From positions 159,720 through 223,719 of the forward strand of contig NZ_QGLE01000008.1 in the NCBI RefSeq assembly GCF_003173035.1: DNA of 64,000 bases, read 5' to 3'. The translations under genes were made by a program, and so were the position numbers. The notes under the pieces are model-generated. The model was not told the DNA's origin, searched no databases, and saw nothing but the letters and a program-made list of their open reading frames with translations. Source of the DNA: Zavarzinia aquatilis. GTDB lineage: Bacteria; Pseudomonadota; Alphaproteobacteria; Zavarziniales; Zavarziniaceae. Positions 41,621-50,757 of this stretch are shown here, one piece after another (the first letter of the stretch is position 1; every line of letters begins with the position of its first letter).

Positions 41621-42351
41621 CCGTCGCCGCAGACAAGCTGGACGATGCCGGCCGCGCCGAGACGGGGCGCATGGTCGCGCTCGACCATGTCACGGTGCAA
41701 TATTACCAGCGCAGTCGCGTCGTGACCGCGCTCAGCGATGTCAGCTTCATCGTCCATCCGGGGCAGAGCGTCGGCATTCTTGGCACCAAGGGCTCGGGCA
41801 AGACGACCCTGATCCGTCTGCTCGCCAAACTGGAACAGCCGATGACCGGGCGGGTGGTGCATCACAACATGACGGCCAGCTGGCCGCTCTGGGCGCGGAC
41901 CGGCCTCATCCGGGGCATGACCGTCCGGGACAATATCCGCTTCACGGCGCAGCTCTATGGCCGCGCGGCGCCGGATCTCATTCGCAGTGTCGACGATTTC
42001 GCCGGCCTCGGCGCGTCCATGGACCGGTTGCTCGGCGATCTTCCGGCGAGCACTATGGCTAAGGTCATGTTTTCGGCGGCGGTCGGACTGGACTTCGATT
42101 TTTATCCGATCGACGGTCTGAACGCCACGAGTGACCTCGAGTTTCGCCGCAAGGCCGATGAAACGCTGCAAATGCTCCGGCGACGCGCCGCCATCGTCCT
42201 TGCCACCGGCCGCGCCGCTGCCATCAAGCAGTACTGCGACGTCGCCTATGTTCTCCATCGGGGTGTTCTGACGCACCATGACACAATCGACAAAGCCATC
42301 CGATACTTCCGCACATGTTCGGCCGAGCCGGGCGAGGAAGCAGCGTCCTGA
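41617..42351 (+). CDS. kpsT: Capsule export ATP-binding protein, degenerate KpsT
   Basis: 244 aa, GTG start overlapping the kpsM stop. Walker A is intact (GTKGSGKTT, 56-64), and RGMTVRDNIRFTAQLYG matches KpsT. The rest is unusual: the signature is LPASTMAK instead of YSSGM, Walker B ends FYPIDGL with G167 in place of the catalytic glutamate, and the H-loop is LATGRAA without histidine. So the canonical hydrolysis residues are missing. Either an unusual subtype works through other residues, or it is a regulatory/inactive subunit. It overlaps kpsE by 74 bases. Confidence 0.75.
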   Translation: MTVAADKLDDAGRAETGRMVALDHVTVQYYQRSRVVTALSDVSFIVHPGQSVGILGTKGSGKTTLIRLLAKLEQPMTGRVVHHNMTASWPLWARTGLIRGMTVRDNIRFTAQLYGRAAPDLIRSVDDFAGLGASMDRLLGDLPASTMAKVMFSAAVGLDFDFYPIDGLNATSDLEFRRKADETLQMLRRRAAIVLATGRAAAIKQYCDVAYVLHRGVLTHHDTIDKAIRYFRTCSAEPGEEAAS

Positions 42352-43564
42352 AGTCGAAAGCGATCCCTTCGCCGACGATTTCTTCGACGATACGGAGGCG
42401 CCGCCGCCGCGCCAGGTCGTCCTCACGCCGCTGCCCTCGGCGCAGAGCCGGGCGGACCTGCGGCGACGCAAGATCAAGTCCACGATCCTCAGTGCTCTGG
42501 CCGTGGTCATTCCGACCCTGATCTCGACGATTTATGTCTATGGTTTCGCGTCGGACGTCTATCAGGTCGACACGATCTTCCAGGTCAAGACGTCCTATGA
42601 CGCGGGCGGCGGCGGTGGCGGCAAAGGCGGCCTCAGCCTGTTCAAGGGCGGCTCGATCATGGGCCGGGCCATGGACGAATCCTTCTCGGTCGTGCGCTAC
42701 ATCGAGTCGCGCAACGCCCTCGACAAGCTGCAGTCCGACCTCGACCTGCGCACGGCCTTCACCCAGCCGGATATCGACGACTTTTCCCGTCTGTCGGCCG
42801 ATGCCGACGATGAGGCGCTTTACAGCTACTACAATGGTGTCGTCGATATTTCCTTCGACGAAGTCAGCGGCATGATCGTGCTCGAAACCCGGGCCTTCAC
42901 GCCCGATCTCGCCCACAAGATGGCGGTCGGCCTGGCCAATCAGGCGGAAAGCCTGATCAACGAATTCAACAGCCGGTCCGAACACGATCTGACGGAACTG
43001 GCGCGCAACGAGTTGAAGAGCGCCGAACAGCGCCTGCGCGACGCCGAAGTGGCGCTGACGAAGTTCCGCAACGAACATGGCGCCATCGACCCGGCTGTCA
43101 CGTCGAGTTCGGTCAACAACATCATCTCGGGACTGAAGGCGCAATCCGCCGCGATCGAGGCGGAAATCCGCGCGATCACCGACATTTCCCGAGGCGACGT
43201 GCCGCGTCTGTTCGAGCTGCGCAACAAGCTGGCCGGTCTGCAGGAGCAGATCAAGATCGAGGAAAGCCGGCTGACCGGCGGCGCCGATGCCTGGGCCAGC
43301 ACCCTCGAGCAATACGGCATTCTGATGCTGCAGAGCGATCTGGCCAAGCAATCCTATGGCTCGGCCCAGGCAGCCCTCGATTCCGCGCTGGTCGAGGCAC
43401 GGCGGCAGAAGCTCTACGTCGTCGACGTGGTCTCGCCCATGATGCCGACAGAAGCCCGGCTGCCCTATCGGGCGCAGACCGTGTTCTTCACCTTCCTTGC
43501 TTCGCTGGTGTCCCTGATGATCGGTCGGCTGGTCTGGGCCGGCGTCCGAGACCACATGGTCTGA
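42278..43564 (+). CDS. kpsE: Capsule polysaccharide export inner-membrane protein, KpsE-like
   Basis: 428 aa. A cytoplasmic Asp/Pro-rich N-terminus is followed by a transmembrane segment at about 67-90 (STILSALAVVIPTLISTIYVYGF). A large periplasmic part has a coiled coil (ELARNELKSAEQRLRDAEVALTKFR ... LRNKLAGLQEQIKIEESRL), then a second span near 405-423 (VFFTFLASLVSLMIGRLVW). PCP-2/KpsE topology and VSPMMPTEARLPYRA fit the family. Bridges the inner-membrane transporter and KpsD. Confidence 0.85.
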   Translation: MTQSTKPSDTSAHVRPSRARKQRPEVESDPFADDFFDDTEAPPPRQVVLTPLPSAQSRADLRRRKIKSTILSALAVVIPTLISTIYVYGFASDVYQVDTIFQVKTSYDAGGGGGGKGGLSLFKGGSIMGRAMDESFSVVRYIESRNALDKLQSDLDLRTAFTQPDIDDFSRLSADADDEALYSYYNGVVDISFDEVSGMIVLETRAFTPDLAHKMAVGLANQAESLINEFNSRSEHDLTELARNELKSAEQRLRDAEVALTKFRNEHGAIDPAVTSSSVNNIISGLKAQSAAIEAEIRAITDISRGDVPRLFELRNKLAGLQEQIKIEESRLTGGADAWASTLEQYGILMLQSDLAKQSYGSAQAALDSALVEARRQKLYVVDVVSPMMPTEARLPYRAQTVFFTFLASLVSLMIGRLVWAGVRDHMV

Positions 43565-43579
43565 CGAGCGGGGGCGGCG

Positions 43580-44635
43580 ATGGGGTGGCTCGATCGGCTC
43601 GTCCGGCGTCAGCCGGCCTCCGGAATGCCGGGGGGCCGCGATGCCGTTTCGGGCAATGAGGAGTCGGGTTCCCGCGCCGGACCGTTGCGGCTGGCCTGGG
43701 CGGCGACCAACAAGCAGGTGACCTTCGCCAATCTCGGCGACGCGATCAGTCCGCTGATCGTGTCGATGGTGGCGGGGGGGCGCCCGGTCGTTCACGCCCA
43801 TTTTCGGGAAAATGGCGAACGGCTGGCGGCGATCGGCACCATCGGGCACGCCCTGGCGGGCGGGGCCCTGCATATCTGGGGAGCCGGATCGGACCGGAAG
43901 CTGTGGCCGCGCGACGAGGCGGGCCAGCTGACGCGGCCCGAAGGCGACATCCGGGTTTACGCCACAAGGGGGCCGATGACCCGATCCCTCATGCTGGAAG
44001 CAGGGATTGGGGATATTCCGCCGGTCTATGGCGATCCGGCCCTGCTGCTGCCCCTGCTGTTCGACCTGAAGCGCGAACCCGAATACGACCTCGGGATCAT
44101 TCCGCATTTTACCGAACTCGATGGCATCGGCCCCCAGGCGCACCCCCTTGCCGATAACGTCCGATACGGTATCCCGCCCGAATTCCAGGGGCGCGTGCGT
44201 CTGCTCACGACCTGGACCGAGCCGACGCCGACCGCCCTGTTCGACCGGATGACCGAAATCCTGTCCTGCCGCCGGATCATTTCGCGCAGCCTGCACGGGA
44301 TCGTCATCGCGGAGGCCTTCGGCATTCCCACCATCGCCATGGCGGCGAAGGGGCGGGGGGCGACGGCCTGCGACCTGCGCGGCGAGGGCCATGGCGTCGA
44401 TCACCGCTTCGTCGACTATTTCCTCGGGACCGATCGGCCGGATGTGACGGTCTATGCCCGGCGCACGAGTCAGGCGACCGACTGGCACGATGTGATGGCC
44501 GCCATCGACCGCTTCGCCCGGCCCCTCGAATATGACGCGAAACCGCTGCTCGACGCCTTTCCCTGGCGCGCCGGCCCGGTCGGCCCGCTGCCCGTCGCGG
44601 CCTTGCCCCGGTCCATCTGGGAGATAAGGCTTTGA
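43580..44635 (+). CDS. Polysaccharide pyruvyl transferase family protein (ExoV-like)
   Basis: 351 aa. LRLAWAATNKQVTFANLGDAISPLIVSMV, IGTIGHALAGGALHIWGAGSD, VYATRGPMTRSLMLEAG, PPVYGDPALLLPLLF and ISRSLHGIVIAEAFGIPTIAM are signatures of the ExoV/GumL branch. It is clearly different from the three paralogues at 37562, 39266 and 46928. Located between kpsE and the lipoprotein/kpsD genes, and overlapping the next upstream-start region by 4 bases. Likely decorates the exported polymer with pyruvate. Confidence 0.82.
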   Translation: MGWLDRLVRRQPASGMPGGRDAVSGNEESGSRAGPLRLAWAATNKQVTFANLGDAISPLIVSMVAGGRPVVHAHFRENGERLAAIGTIGHALAGGALHIWGAGSDRKLWPRDEAGQLTRPEGDIRVYATRGPMTRSLMLEAGIGDIPPVYGDPALLLPLLFDLKREPEYDLGIIPHFTELDGIGPQAHPLADNVRYGIPPEFQGRVRLLTTWTEPTPTALFDRMTEILSCRRIISRSLHGIVIAEAFGIPTIAMAAKGRGATACDLRGEGHGVDHRFVDYFLGTDRPDVTVYARRTSQATDWHDVMAAIDRFARPLEYDAKPLLDAFPWRAGPVGPLPVAALPRSIWEIRL

Positions 44636-44769
44636 GCCGGACGCTCGTTCACGTCGCCTCGACGCGACCATCCGATCCTGTCGCGCCGATCGACCCGGGC
44701 GACAGACTTGCAGCGCAAACTGAAGGCACAGTAGTGTCCCGCCGGACCGAAGGGGAAAGGCCATTGTCG

Positions 44770-45210
44770 ATGATCACGAAATCGAGCCGACGGGGGGGGC
44801 GGATCGCGCTTCTGGCCGGCGCGCCCCTGCTTCTCGCGGCCTGCGCCACGGACATGGCGGCAGATCGAGGCGCCGGCTCCGGCGCCGGTTTGTTCGGCGC
44901 ATCCGGAACCCTGGGCGCGACATCGCTGGTCGATACCAGCGGCGCGGCCTGGCAGGCGACGGTGGAGCGATCCTATACCTCCGCCGCGGGGAACGACTGC
45001 GCCATGGTCACGCTGATGCCGCTTTCGGGCGGCTTGCCCATTCACCGGGCGCTGTGCGTCGATAACGGCCGTCTCGTGGTCGCCGCGCCGTTGACGCTGG
45101 CTCCGGGCGAAGCCGATCCGCGATTCGCGCCGGTGGCCGCGCCCGCGGCGCCGACTTCCGAAACCGCTCCGGCCAATCCCGCGCCCTTCAGCCAGCGGAG
45201 CCCGTCGTGA
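44770..45210 (+). CDS. Small lipoprotein in the capsule export operon
   Basis: 146 aa from ATG 44770 (TTG 44764 also possible). Positively charged start, hydrophobic stretch and lipobox LLLAAC give a mature lipidated cysteine near residue 24. The mature part has WQATVERSYTSAAGNDCAMVTLMPLSGGLPIHRALCVDNGRLVVAAPL, with a probable disulfide pair, and an Ala/Pro tail. No domain recognised. Its stop overlaps the kpsD start, so it probably acts with the outer-membrane export channel. Confidence 0.72.
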   Translation: MITKSSRRGGRIALLAGAPLLLAACATDMAADRGAGSGAGLFGASGTLGATSLVDTSGAAWQATVERSYTSAAGNDCAMVTLMPLSGGLPIHRALCVDNGRLVVAAPLTLAPGEADPRFAPVAAPAAPTSETAPANPAPFSQRSPS

Positions 45211-46874
45211 TGTATCCGAACATGCGCAGCAATCCGGTCCGGCGTCTGCTTTCCGGCGTCGTGCTCTCGCTCGGCCTGATGTCCGGCGCCGCCCAGGCGC
45301 AGTCGCTGGTGACCAGTGGACCGGCGGCCCCCGATCCGCAGACCGCGCCGCAGACCGCGGCGGTTTCGGTCCAGACCCCGACCCTGGTCGACCGGCCGTT
45401 CGGCGCCGGCCTGTTCGTCAGCCGTCAGGCGCCCGCGCCGACCGGCGGCAGCAACCCGCAATACAAGGTGCAGTCGGGCGATCAGGTCCAGGTTCACCTT
45501 TATGGCGCGGTCCAGCAGGATCAGGTCCAGACCGTCGATCCCCAGGGCAATATTTTCATTCCCGATGTCGGGCCGGTGCCGGTCCGCGGCGTGCCCGCGG
45601 GACAATTGACCGACGCCATCCAGGGGCAGGTGCGGAAGTCCTATCCGTCGGACACGGTGCAGGTTTATGGCACGATCGTCGACGCGCGTGCCGTTGGCGT
45701 TTTCGTGACCGGTTTTGTCGCTCATCCCGGGCGCCATCTGGGCTCGGCGTCGGATTCGACCCTCGACTATCTGCTGCGCGCGGGTGGTATTCTCGAAGGG
45801 GCCGGATCCTATCGCGATATTACGATCAAGCGGCGCGGCGGCGTGCTCGCCGATGTCGACCTCTACGATTTCCTGCTCAATGGCGAATTGCCGCCGATCA
45901 GCCTGGAGGAAGGCGACACGATCGTCGTCGGCAGCCAGCACCCGGTGGTCAAGGCGCGCGGTGCCGTGCGCAACGAGGCCATCTTCGAGCTGATGGGCAA
46001 GCAGATGACCGGCGCCGAGCTGATCGCCCTGGCCCGGCCGCTGCCCGCCGTGAACAATGTCTTCGTCTCGGGTACGCGCGGCGGCGTTCCCATGTCGAAA
46101 TATCTGACCCTGCAGGAATTCGCCGGCTTCGCCCTGTCGGATCAGGATATCGCCGAGTTCCAGCAGGATTCGACCGCGCCGGTGATCGCCGTGCATCTCG
46201 AAGGCTCCTACGAGGGGCAGTCGACCTATGTCGTCTCCAAGGCGACCACGCTGCGCCAGCTTCTCGCCCATATCCCGGTCGATCCGCGCACGACGAATGT
46301 CGCCGCCGTGCATCTGCGCCGGGCCACGGTCGCGGCCCAGCAGAAGGCGGCGCTCGACGGCGCCCTCGACCGGCTGCAGCGCAGCGTGCTGACCGCCGTG
46401 GTGCAGACCAGCGGTGAAGCCGCGCTGCGTTCGGCCGAAGCCCAGATGGTGCTGCAGTTCATCGACCGCGTGCGCGGCGCCAAGCCGGACGGCACGCTCG
46501 TCGTCACGCGCGAGGATGGCAAGATCGCCGACCTGCCCCTCGAGAACGAGGATATCGTCGTCATTCCGAAGCGGTCCTCGACCGTGCTCGTGGCGGGCGA
46601 GGTGCTGGCGCCGCAGACCGTGATCTGGCAGCCCGGCCTGACCGTCGACGACTACATCGAACAGGCCGGCAGCTATACCGACCGTGCCCAGCTGGACCGC
46701 TTCATGATCCAGAAGCAGAACGGCGCGATCATGATGCTGAGCGATCCGGTGATCGAGCCGGGCGACGAGATCGTCGTCCTGCCGGAAATGGCCTTCAAGG
46801 GCTTCCAGTTCGCCCAGGATCTGGCGGACGTCATCTTCCGCGTCGCCGGCATCACCCGGTTCCTGGACAATTGA
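45210..46874 (+). CDS. kpsD: Polysaccharide export outer-membrane/periplasmic protein, KpsD/Wza-like
   Basis: 554 aa, close to the length of E. coli KpsD. A signal peptide (LLSGVVLSLGLMSGAAQAQ) is followed by the Poly_export domain: YKVQSGDQVQVHLYGAVQQDQVQTVDPQGNIFIPDVGPVPVRGV. SLBB repeats follow (FVTGFVAHPGRHLGSASDSTLDYLLRAGGI; VLVAGEVLAPQTVIWQPGLTVDDYIEQAGSY). No lipobox is seen, unlike Wza. Forms or gates the outer-membrane route for capsule. Confidence 0.9.
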   Translation: MYPNMRSNPVRRLLSGVVLSLGLMSGAAQAQSLVTSGPAAPDPQTAPQTAAVSVQTPTLVDRPFGAGLFVSRQAPAPTGGSNPQYKVQSGDQVQVHLYGAVQQDQVQTVDPQGNIFIPDVGPVPVRGVPAGQLTDAIQGQVRKSYPSDTVQVYGTIVDARAVGVFVTGFVAHPGRHLGSASDSTLDYLLRAGGILEGAGSYRDITIKRRGGVLADVDLYDFLLNGELPPISLEEGDTIVVGSQHPVVKARGAVRNEAIFELMGKQMTGAELIALARPLPAVNNVFVSGTRGGVPMSKYLTLQEFAGFALSDQDIAEFQQDSTAPVIAVHLEGSYEGQSTYVVSKATTLRQLLAHIPVDPRTTNVAAVHLRRATVAAQQKAALDGALDRLQRSVLTAVVQTSGEAALRSAEAQMVLQFIDRVRGAKPDGTLVVTREDGKIADLPLENEDIVVIPKRSSTVLVAGEVLAPQTVIWQPGLTVDDYIEQAGSYTDRAQLDRFMIQKQNGAIMMLSDPVIEPGDEIVVLPEMAFKGFQFAQDLADVIFRVAGITRFLDN

Positions 46875-46927
46875 TCCCCGTGCCCCGCCACCCTGGCGGC
46901 GGGGCACCCCTTCGGTGAAAGCAGCCC

Positions 46928-48670
46928 ATGTCGAAGTCCCCCGTCACCGATTATGCCCGCTGGTCGACTGACGAGCATCTGTCGCCCAAATGGGCCGAAC
47001 GCGCGGATTTCGTCGCCCGCTTCGTGCCCCCGGGCCTGACGGTCATGGATATCGGCTGCGGCGGGATGCAGTTCGAGCATTCGTCGAAGGCGAAGACCTA
47101 TATTCCGGTCGACGTCGTGGCGCGCGACGAACGCACCCGGGTGGTCGATCTGAACGCGGCCGAGTTGCCGGACGAATGGCTCGACGAGGTCGAACTGGTC
47201 TCCTTCCTCGGTGTGCTCGAATATCTGCTCGAGCCGCATGAGGTTCTTGCCAAGATCGCGCGGCGCGGCATCGCGGTCGCCTGTACCTACAAGAGTCTGG
47301 AGCTGGCGCCCAACGCCAACCGCCGGGCCAGTGGCTGGGTCAACGATTTCTCGTCCAGCGAATTCCGCGCCATGGTCGAGCGCGCGGGGTTCCATGTCGC
47401 CCGCCGCGTCCTCTACAAGAACAACCAGCACGTCTATCTGCTCCTGCCGCTGGTCGAGCACGACGACAAGACCTGGTGGAAGGAAACCGAGGAAAAGAAG
47501 GCCGCCCGGCGCGCGGTCAAGCGGGAGGCCCGTCGCCACGGCCAGCTGGACCACAAGCCGGTGCTGCTGGTCGCCGGCTTCTACGGCCGCGGCAACTGCG
47601 GCGACGAAGCCTTGTTCCACTGCATCTACGAGGCTTTCTGCGACGACTACGACATCTATGTCGCAGTCGACGAGCATGGCGCCTTCCGGGGTTTCTGGGA
47701 CTGGTATCCCTATAACAAGTGCAAGGTCATCCATCAGACGGACCTGCACGCCTTCTCGGCCAAGCGGACGATCGCCGGCTTCATGATCGGCGGCGGTGGT
47801 CTCGCCATTGGCTATGCCGGCAATTTCGTCGTCTCGGCGCGGATGCGGCGGGTGCCGAATTTCGTCGCCGGGGTCGATCTGCCGGAACTCGTGCAGCAGC
47901 CCCAGGTCGATCCCGAGGACATGACCCGCGGCATGGCGGCGCGCGCCGCCCGCAAGCTCGATACCGCCTTCATGAGTGCCTATCTCGGTGCCTTCGACCA
48001 CCTGATGGTGCGGACCGAACGCAGCCTGCGGGTGGCCTCTGAAATCGGTGTCGAGGCGTTTCTCGGCGGCGACTGGGCCTTGCGGCTGATCGCCGACAAT
48101 GCGCCGGAGGAAGTCCCCGATCCGAAACGGGCGGTGATCGTGCTGCGCGAATTCGCGCTGGAAATCATCCCCTTCACCTATGTCCAGCAGATCGAGCATC
48201 TGATCGCGGGGCTGCGCGAGCAGGGCTGGAACCCGGTGCTGCTGCCCTTCTGCCCGGAAGACGTGCGCAGCGCCAAGGAGCTGGGCCTCGACAAGCTGGC
48301 CCCCACGTCCGAGCACTGGTGGAATCCGCGCCGCATGAAGCAGATCATGGCGGAAAGCGGTCTCGTCGTCAGTGTCGGGCGCCTGCACGCGGTCATCTTC
48401 GCCGCGCCCCACGATGTTCCCCTGTGCTCGCTGGCGCCGCCGCTGAAGCTGCCGTCGGGCAAGAAGTCGATCTCGAAGATCGACTCGATCTGCGCCGACT
48501 GGGAAATCGACCAGTTCGCCGATGTGGATGCGTTGCTCCAGGCCGCCGCCGACGGACGCCTGCGCCCGGCCAGCCGCGAGAAGGTGACGGCGGCCATCGA
48601 GCGACTGGACGAGTCGATCCGCACCATGAAGCGGATCATGCAGGAACGTTACGAGGAAAAGGGCCTCTGA
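46928..48670 (+). CDS. Methyltransferase-like / polysaccharide pyruvyl transferase fusion
   Basis: 580 aa. Residues 1-190 form a class I methyltransferase-like domain with SAM motif I VMDIGCGGMQFE, VDLNAAELPDEWLDEVELVSFLGVLEYLLEP and ACTYKSLELAPNANRR. Residues 205-580 are a PS_pyruv_trans domain (LLVAGFYGRGNCGDEALFHCIYEAF, FMIGGGGLAIGYAGNFVVSA, HWWNPRRMKQIMAESGLVVSVGRLHAVIFAAPHDVP). Paralogous to the protein at 37562 over its whole length. Could add both methyl and pyruvyl groups to one sugar. Confidence 0.85.
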   Translation: MSKSPVTDYARWSTDEHLSPKWAERADFVARFVPPGLTVMDIGCGGMQFEHSSKAKTYIPVDVVARDERTRVVDLNAAELPDEWLDEVELVSFLGVLEYLLEPHEVLAKIARRGIAVACTYKSLELAPNANRRASGWVNDFSSSEFRAMVERAGFHVARRVLYKNNQHVYLLLPLVEHDDKTWWKETEEKKAARRAVKREARRHGQLDHKPVLLVAGFYGRGNCGDEALFHCIYEAFCDDYDIYVAVDEHGAFRGFWDWYPYNKCKVIHQTDLHAFSAKRTIAGFMIGGGGLAIGYAGNFVVSARMRRVPNFVAGVDLPELVQQPQVDPEDMTRGMAARAARKLDTAFMSAYLGAFDHLMVRTERSLRVASEIGVEAFLGGDWALRLIADNAPEEVPDPKRAVIVLREFALEIIPFTYVQQIEHLIAGLREQGWNPVLLPFCPEDVRSAKELGLDKLAPTSEHWWNPRRMKQIMAESGLVVSVGRLHAVIFAAPHDVPLCSLAPPLKLPSGKKSISKIDSICADWEIDQFADVDALLQAAADGRLRPASREKVTAAIERLDESIRTMKRIMQERYEEKGL

Positions 48671-48777
48671 ATCACTGCGGGTTGTGTCATTTTCAGAATC
48701 GTCTACATAAGTTGTTGATTGCTGGGCTCGCGATATTTTAACCTGTGGTTTGTGTATATTGACCATGGGGGCGGGCG

Positions 48778-49551
48778 ATGATCTATGTATGTTATGGAGC
48801 GAAAAAGTCAGGCTCGACCCTGGCCTATTTTCTCACGAGGGCGGTTGTAGAGGCGGCTGGACATGCTCATGTCGCGTTATCTGCCGATCTGCGACAGGAC
48901 GAGCGAGGGCACCGAGGCATCGCGAATACGGTCCGTGAATGGAGTGCTTCCGTTGTGCGGGCCCTCGATGAAACTGTCCCTTTGGATAAAATTGTCTGTT
49001 GCAGGACGCATCACGGTCCCGGGAGGCGGCCGACAGCGATTCGACCACTGGTCGAAGCCGGCAGGGCCAAGGTCCAGGTCGCCATCCGTGACCCTCGGGA
49101 TCTTGCACTTTCCATGCGCGATGTCGTGACCCGCCTTCGCGAGATGGGCCGGCCCCGCAATGGCAGTCAACTCGAGACGCTCGATGAACTCATGCAGCAT
49201 ATCGGCCGCAATCTTACTTTTGCGACCGAGTGGGCGGATATGCCGGACGCGCTGGTCGTCAACTACGAGGATACGGCGTTCCATGGCGAGCGGACATGCG
49301 CCGCTATCGTCGAACACCTGGGATTGACTCTTTCGCCAGGTATTTTCCCGTTCCTGATCAGAGATGTTCAGGCGCCGGAAAACGACGGCCGCAACAAGAA
49401 GCGCACGGCTTTACCGAAGCGCCATCGGCGCGAGATGTCGGCTGAGGAGCAGGCCGTTTTCCTCGATCGTTTTGCTGCCTTCTACGAGCGGTTCATGCCG
49501 GATGCCCGGGTCGATGTCGAAGAGGGCGAAGGCCAGGACGAGGTCGCCTGA
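48778..49551 (+). CDS. Sulfotransferase-family protein
   Basis: 257 aa. The 5'-phosphosulfate loop is IYVCYGAKKSGSTLAYFL (K9-x-G-S-T), and the 3'-phosphate motif is VQVAIRDPRDLALSMRDVV, as in PAPS-dependent sulfotransferases. LVVNYEDTAFHGERTCAAIVEHLGL matches the C-terminal part. The stretch before it (48671-48777) is AT-richer than its surroundings. Suggests a sulfated capsule or glycan; the acceptor is not known. Confidence 0.8.
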   Translation: MIYVCYGAKKSGSTLAYFLTRAVVEAAGHAHVALSADLRQDERGHRGIANTVREWSASVVRALDETVPLDKIVCCRTHHGPGRRPTAIRPLVEAGRAKVQVAIRDPRDLALSMRDVVTRLREMGRPRNGSQLETLDELMQHIGRNLTFATEWADMPDALVVNYEDTAFHGERTCAAIVEHLGLTLSPGIFPFLIRDVQAPENDGRNKKRTALPKRHRREMSAEEQAVFLDRFAAFYERFMPDARVDVEEGEGQDEVA

Positions 49552-49555
49552 ATCG

Positions 49556-50752
49556 CTACCCCCTGACGAGGTCCGGGGTGAAGGGCAGGCGGGCGGCGTC
49601 GACGAAGACCCGGCTGCGGATATCCGCCTCGGGCAGTCCGACATGGTCGCGGAGCACGCTGGCGAAGACGCTGCGCAGGTCGGTCGTCGGCGCGAGGTCG
49701 CGGCCTTCGTAGAGCCTGTCGCGCGCGAGGCCCGGCCAGTCGACGATCATGCGACGGCCCTCCAAGGCACCGCCGAGCACGAAGGCGGCGCCCGCGGTGC
49801 CATGATCGGTGCCGGCGCTGCCGTTGGGCGCCGCGGTGCGGCCGAATTCCGTCGCCGCCACCACCACGGTTTTCGCCCATACGGGCTCGAGATCCTGACG
49901 CAGCGCCGACAGGGCGTCGGCGAATTGTCCGAGCAGGGTGGCGAGCCGCCCCTTGGCCGCGCCTTGCGCCGAATGCGTGTCCCAGCCCGTGACCTCGAGG
50001 GTCGCGATGCGGGGGCCGCGCGCGTCGCGCATCAGGCTGGCGAGCCCCTTGAACGCGGGGGTCAGACGGCCGAGACCGCGCTGCCGCGCCATCGCATTGG
50101 TGTCGGCATCGGCGAGCAGCTGTTCGGTGTCGCGCGCGGTCGCCAGCGCGGCGTGGAAGGCCGGGGCATCGGCATAGAGCCGGTCGATGGCGTCGAGTAG
50201 ATAATCCGACGGTCCCGCGCCCGCGCCGTTGACCCAGGTCGCGACCTGGGTCGGTCCCGACATCACGAGGGGGGCAGCCTCGTTCACCGCAAGGCCGAGG
50301 CCGCTGCCCCCCATCAGGCCGAGCGCGCGATTCAGCCAGCCGACACCCGAGCCGGACGGGCCGTTGCCGCCGGTTTCCAGCACGTTCTGGGCATCGAAAT
50401 GCGAACGGTCGCGATAGGGCGTGGTGGCGGCATGGACGATCTGCAGGTGCCCGGCCTGCCACAGGCCATGGATCGGCGCCAGCGCCGGATGCAGGCCGAA
50501 TCGGTCGTCGAGGGGCAGGACACCGTCCGGCTGGCCTGGGGCGGCGATCGCCAGCGGGCCGCGCAGATCGGCGTAATCCTTGTCCCCGACAGGGGGGACG
50601 GCGGCGAGGCCGTCCATGCCACCGCGCAGGATGATGAAGATGAAGCGGCGGTCGTCCGGCGTCTTCGCGAAGGCATAACGCGGCATCGAGGCGAGCAGGC
50701 CGGCCCCGAGAAAGCCCTGCAACAGGCCGCGGCGGTTGAGGAGCGTGTTCAT
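49556..50752 (-). CDS. DUF1501 domain protein, probable Tat substrate
   Basis: 398 aa. The N-terminus NRRGLLQGFLGAGLLASMPRYAFA is a twin-arginine-type signal. FIFIILRGGMDGLAAVPPVGDKDYADLRGPLAI, ATTPYRDRSHFDAQNVLETG, TLEVTGWDTHSAQGAAKGRLATLLGQFADAL and VVVAATEFGRTAAPNGSAGTDHGTAGAAFVLGG are the DUF1501 signatures (alkaline-phosphatase superfamily clan, metal-binding D/H residues). Pairs with the DUF1800 gene upstream. ATG 50752 has AGGTGA; GTG 50761 is an alternative. The role is unknown; its place inside a capsule region is unusual. Confidence 0.88.
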   Translation of the reverse strand: MNTLLNRRGLLQGFLGAGLLASMPRYAFAKTPDDRRFIFIILRGGMDGLAAVPPVGDKDYADLRGPLAIAAPGQPDGVLPLDDRFGLHPALAPIHGLWQAGHLQIVHAATTPYRDRSHFDAQNVLETGGNGPSGSGVGWLNRALGLMGGSGLGLAVNEAAPLVMSGPTQVATWVNGAGAGPSDYLLDAIDRLYADAPAFHAALATARDTEQLLADADTNAMARQRGLGRLTPAFKGLASLMRDARGPRIATLEVTGWDTHSAQGAAKGRLATLLGQFADALSALRQDLEPVWAKTVVVAATEFGRTAAPNGSAGTDHGTAGAAFVLGGALEGRRMIVDWPGLARDRLYEGRDLAPTTDLRSVFASVLRDHVGLPEADIRSRVFVDAARLPFTPDLVRG

Positions 50753-50757
50753 GCCGA

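Noticed and set aside
42224..44764. 846-codon minus-strand frame opposite kpsE and ExoV-like gene
   Set aside because: Shadow of two well-supported plus-strand genes.
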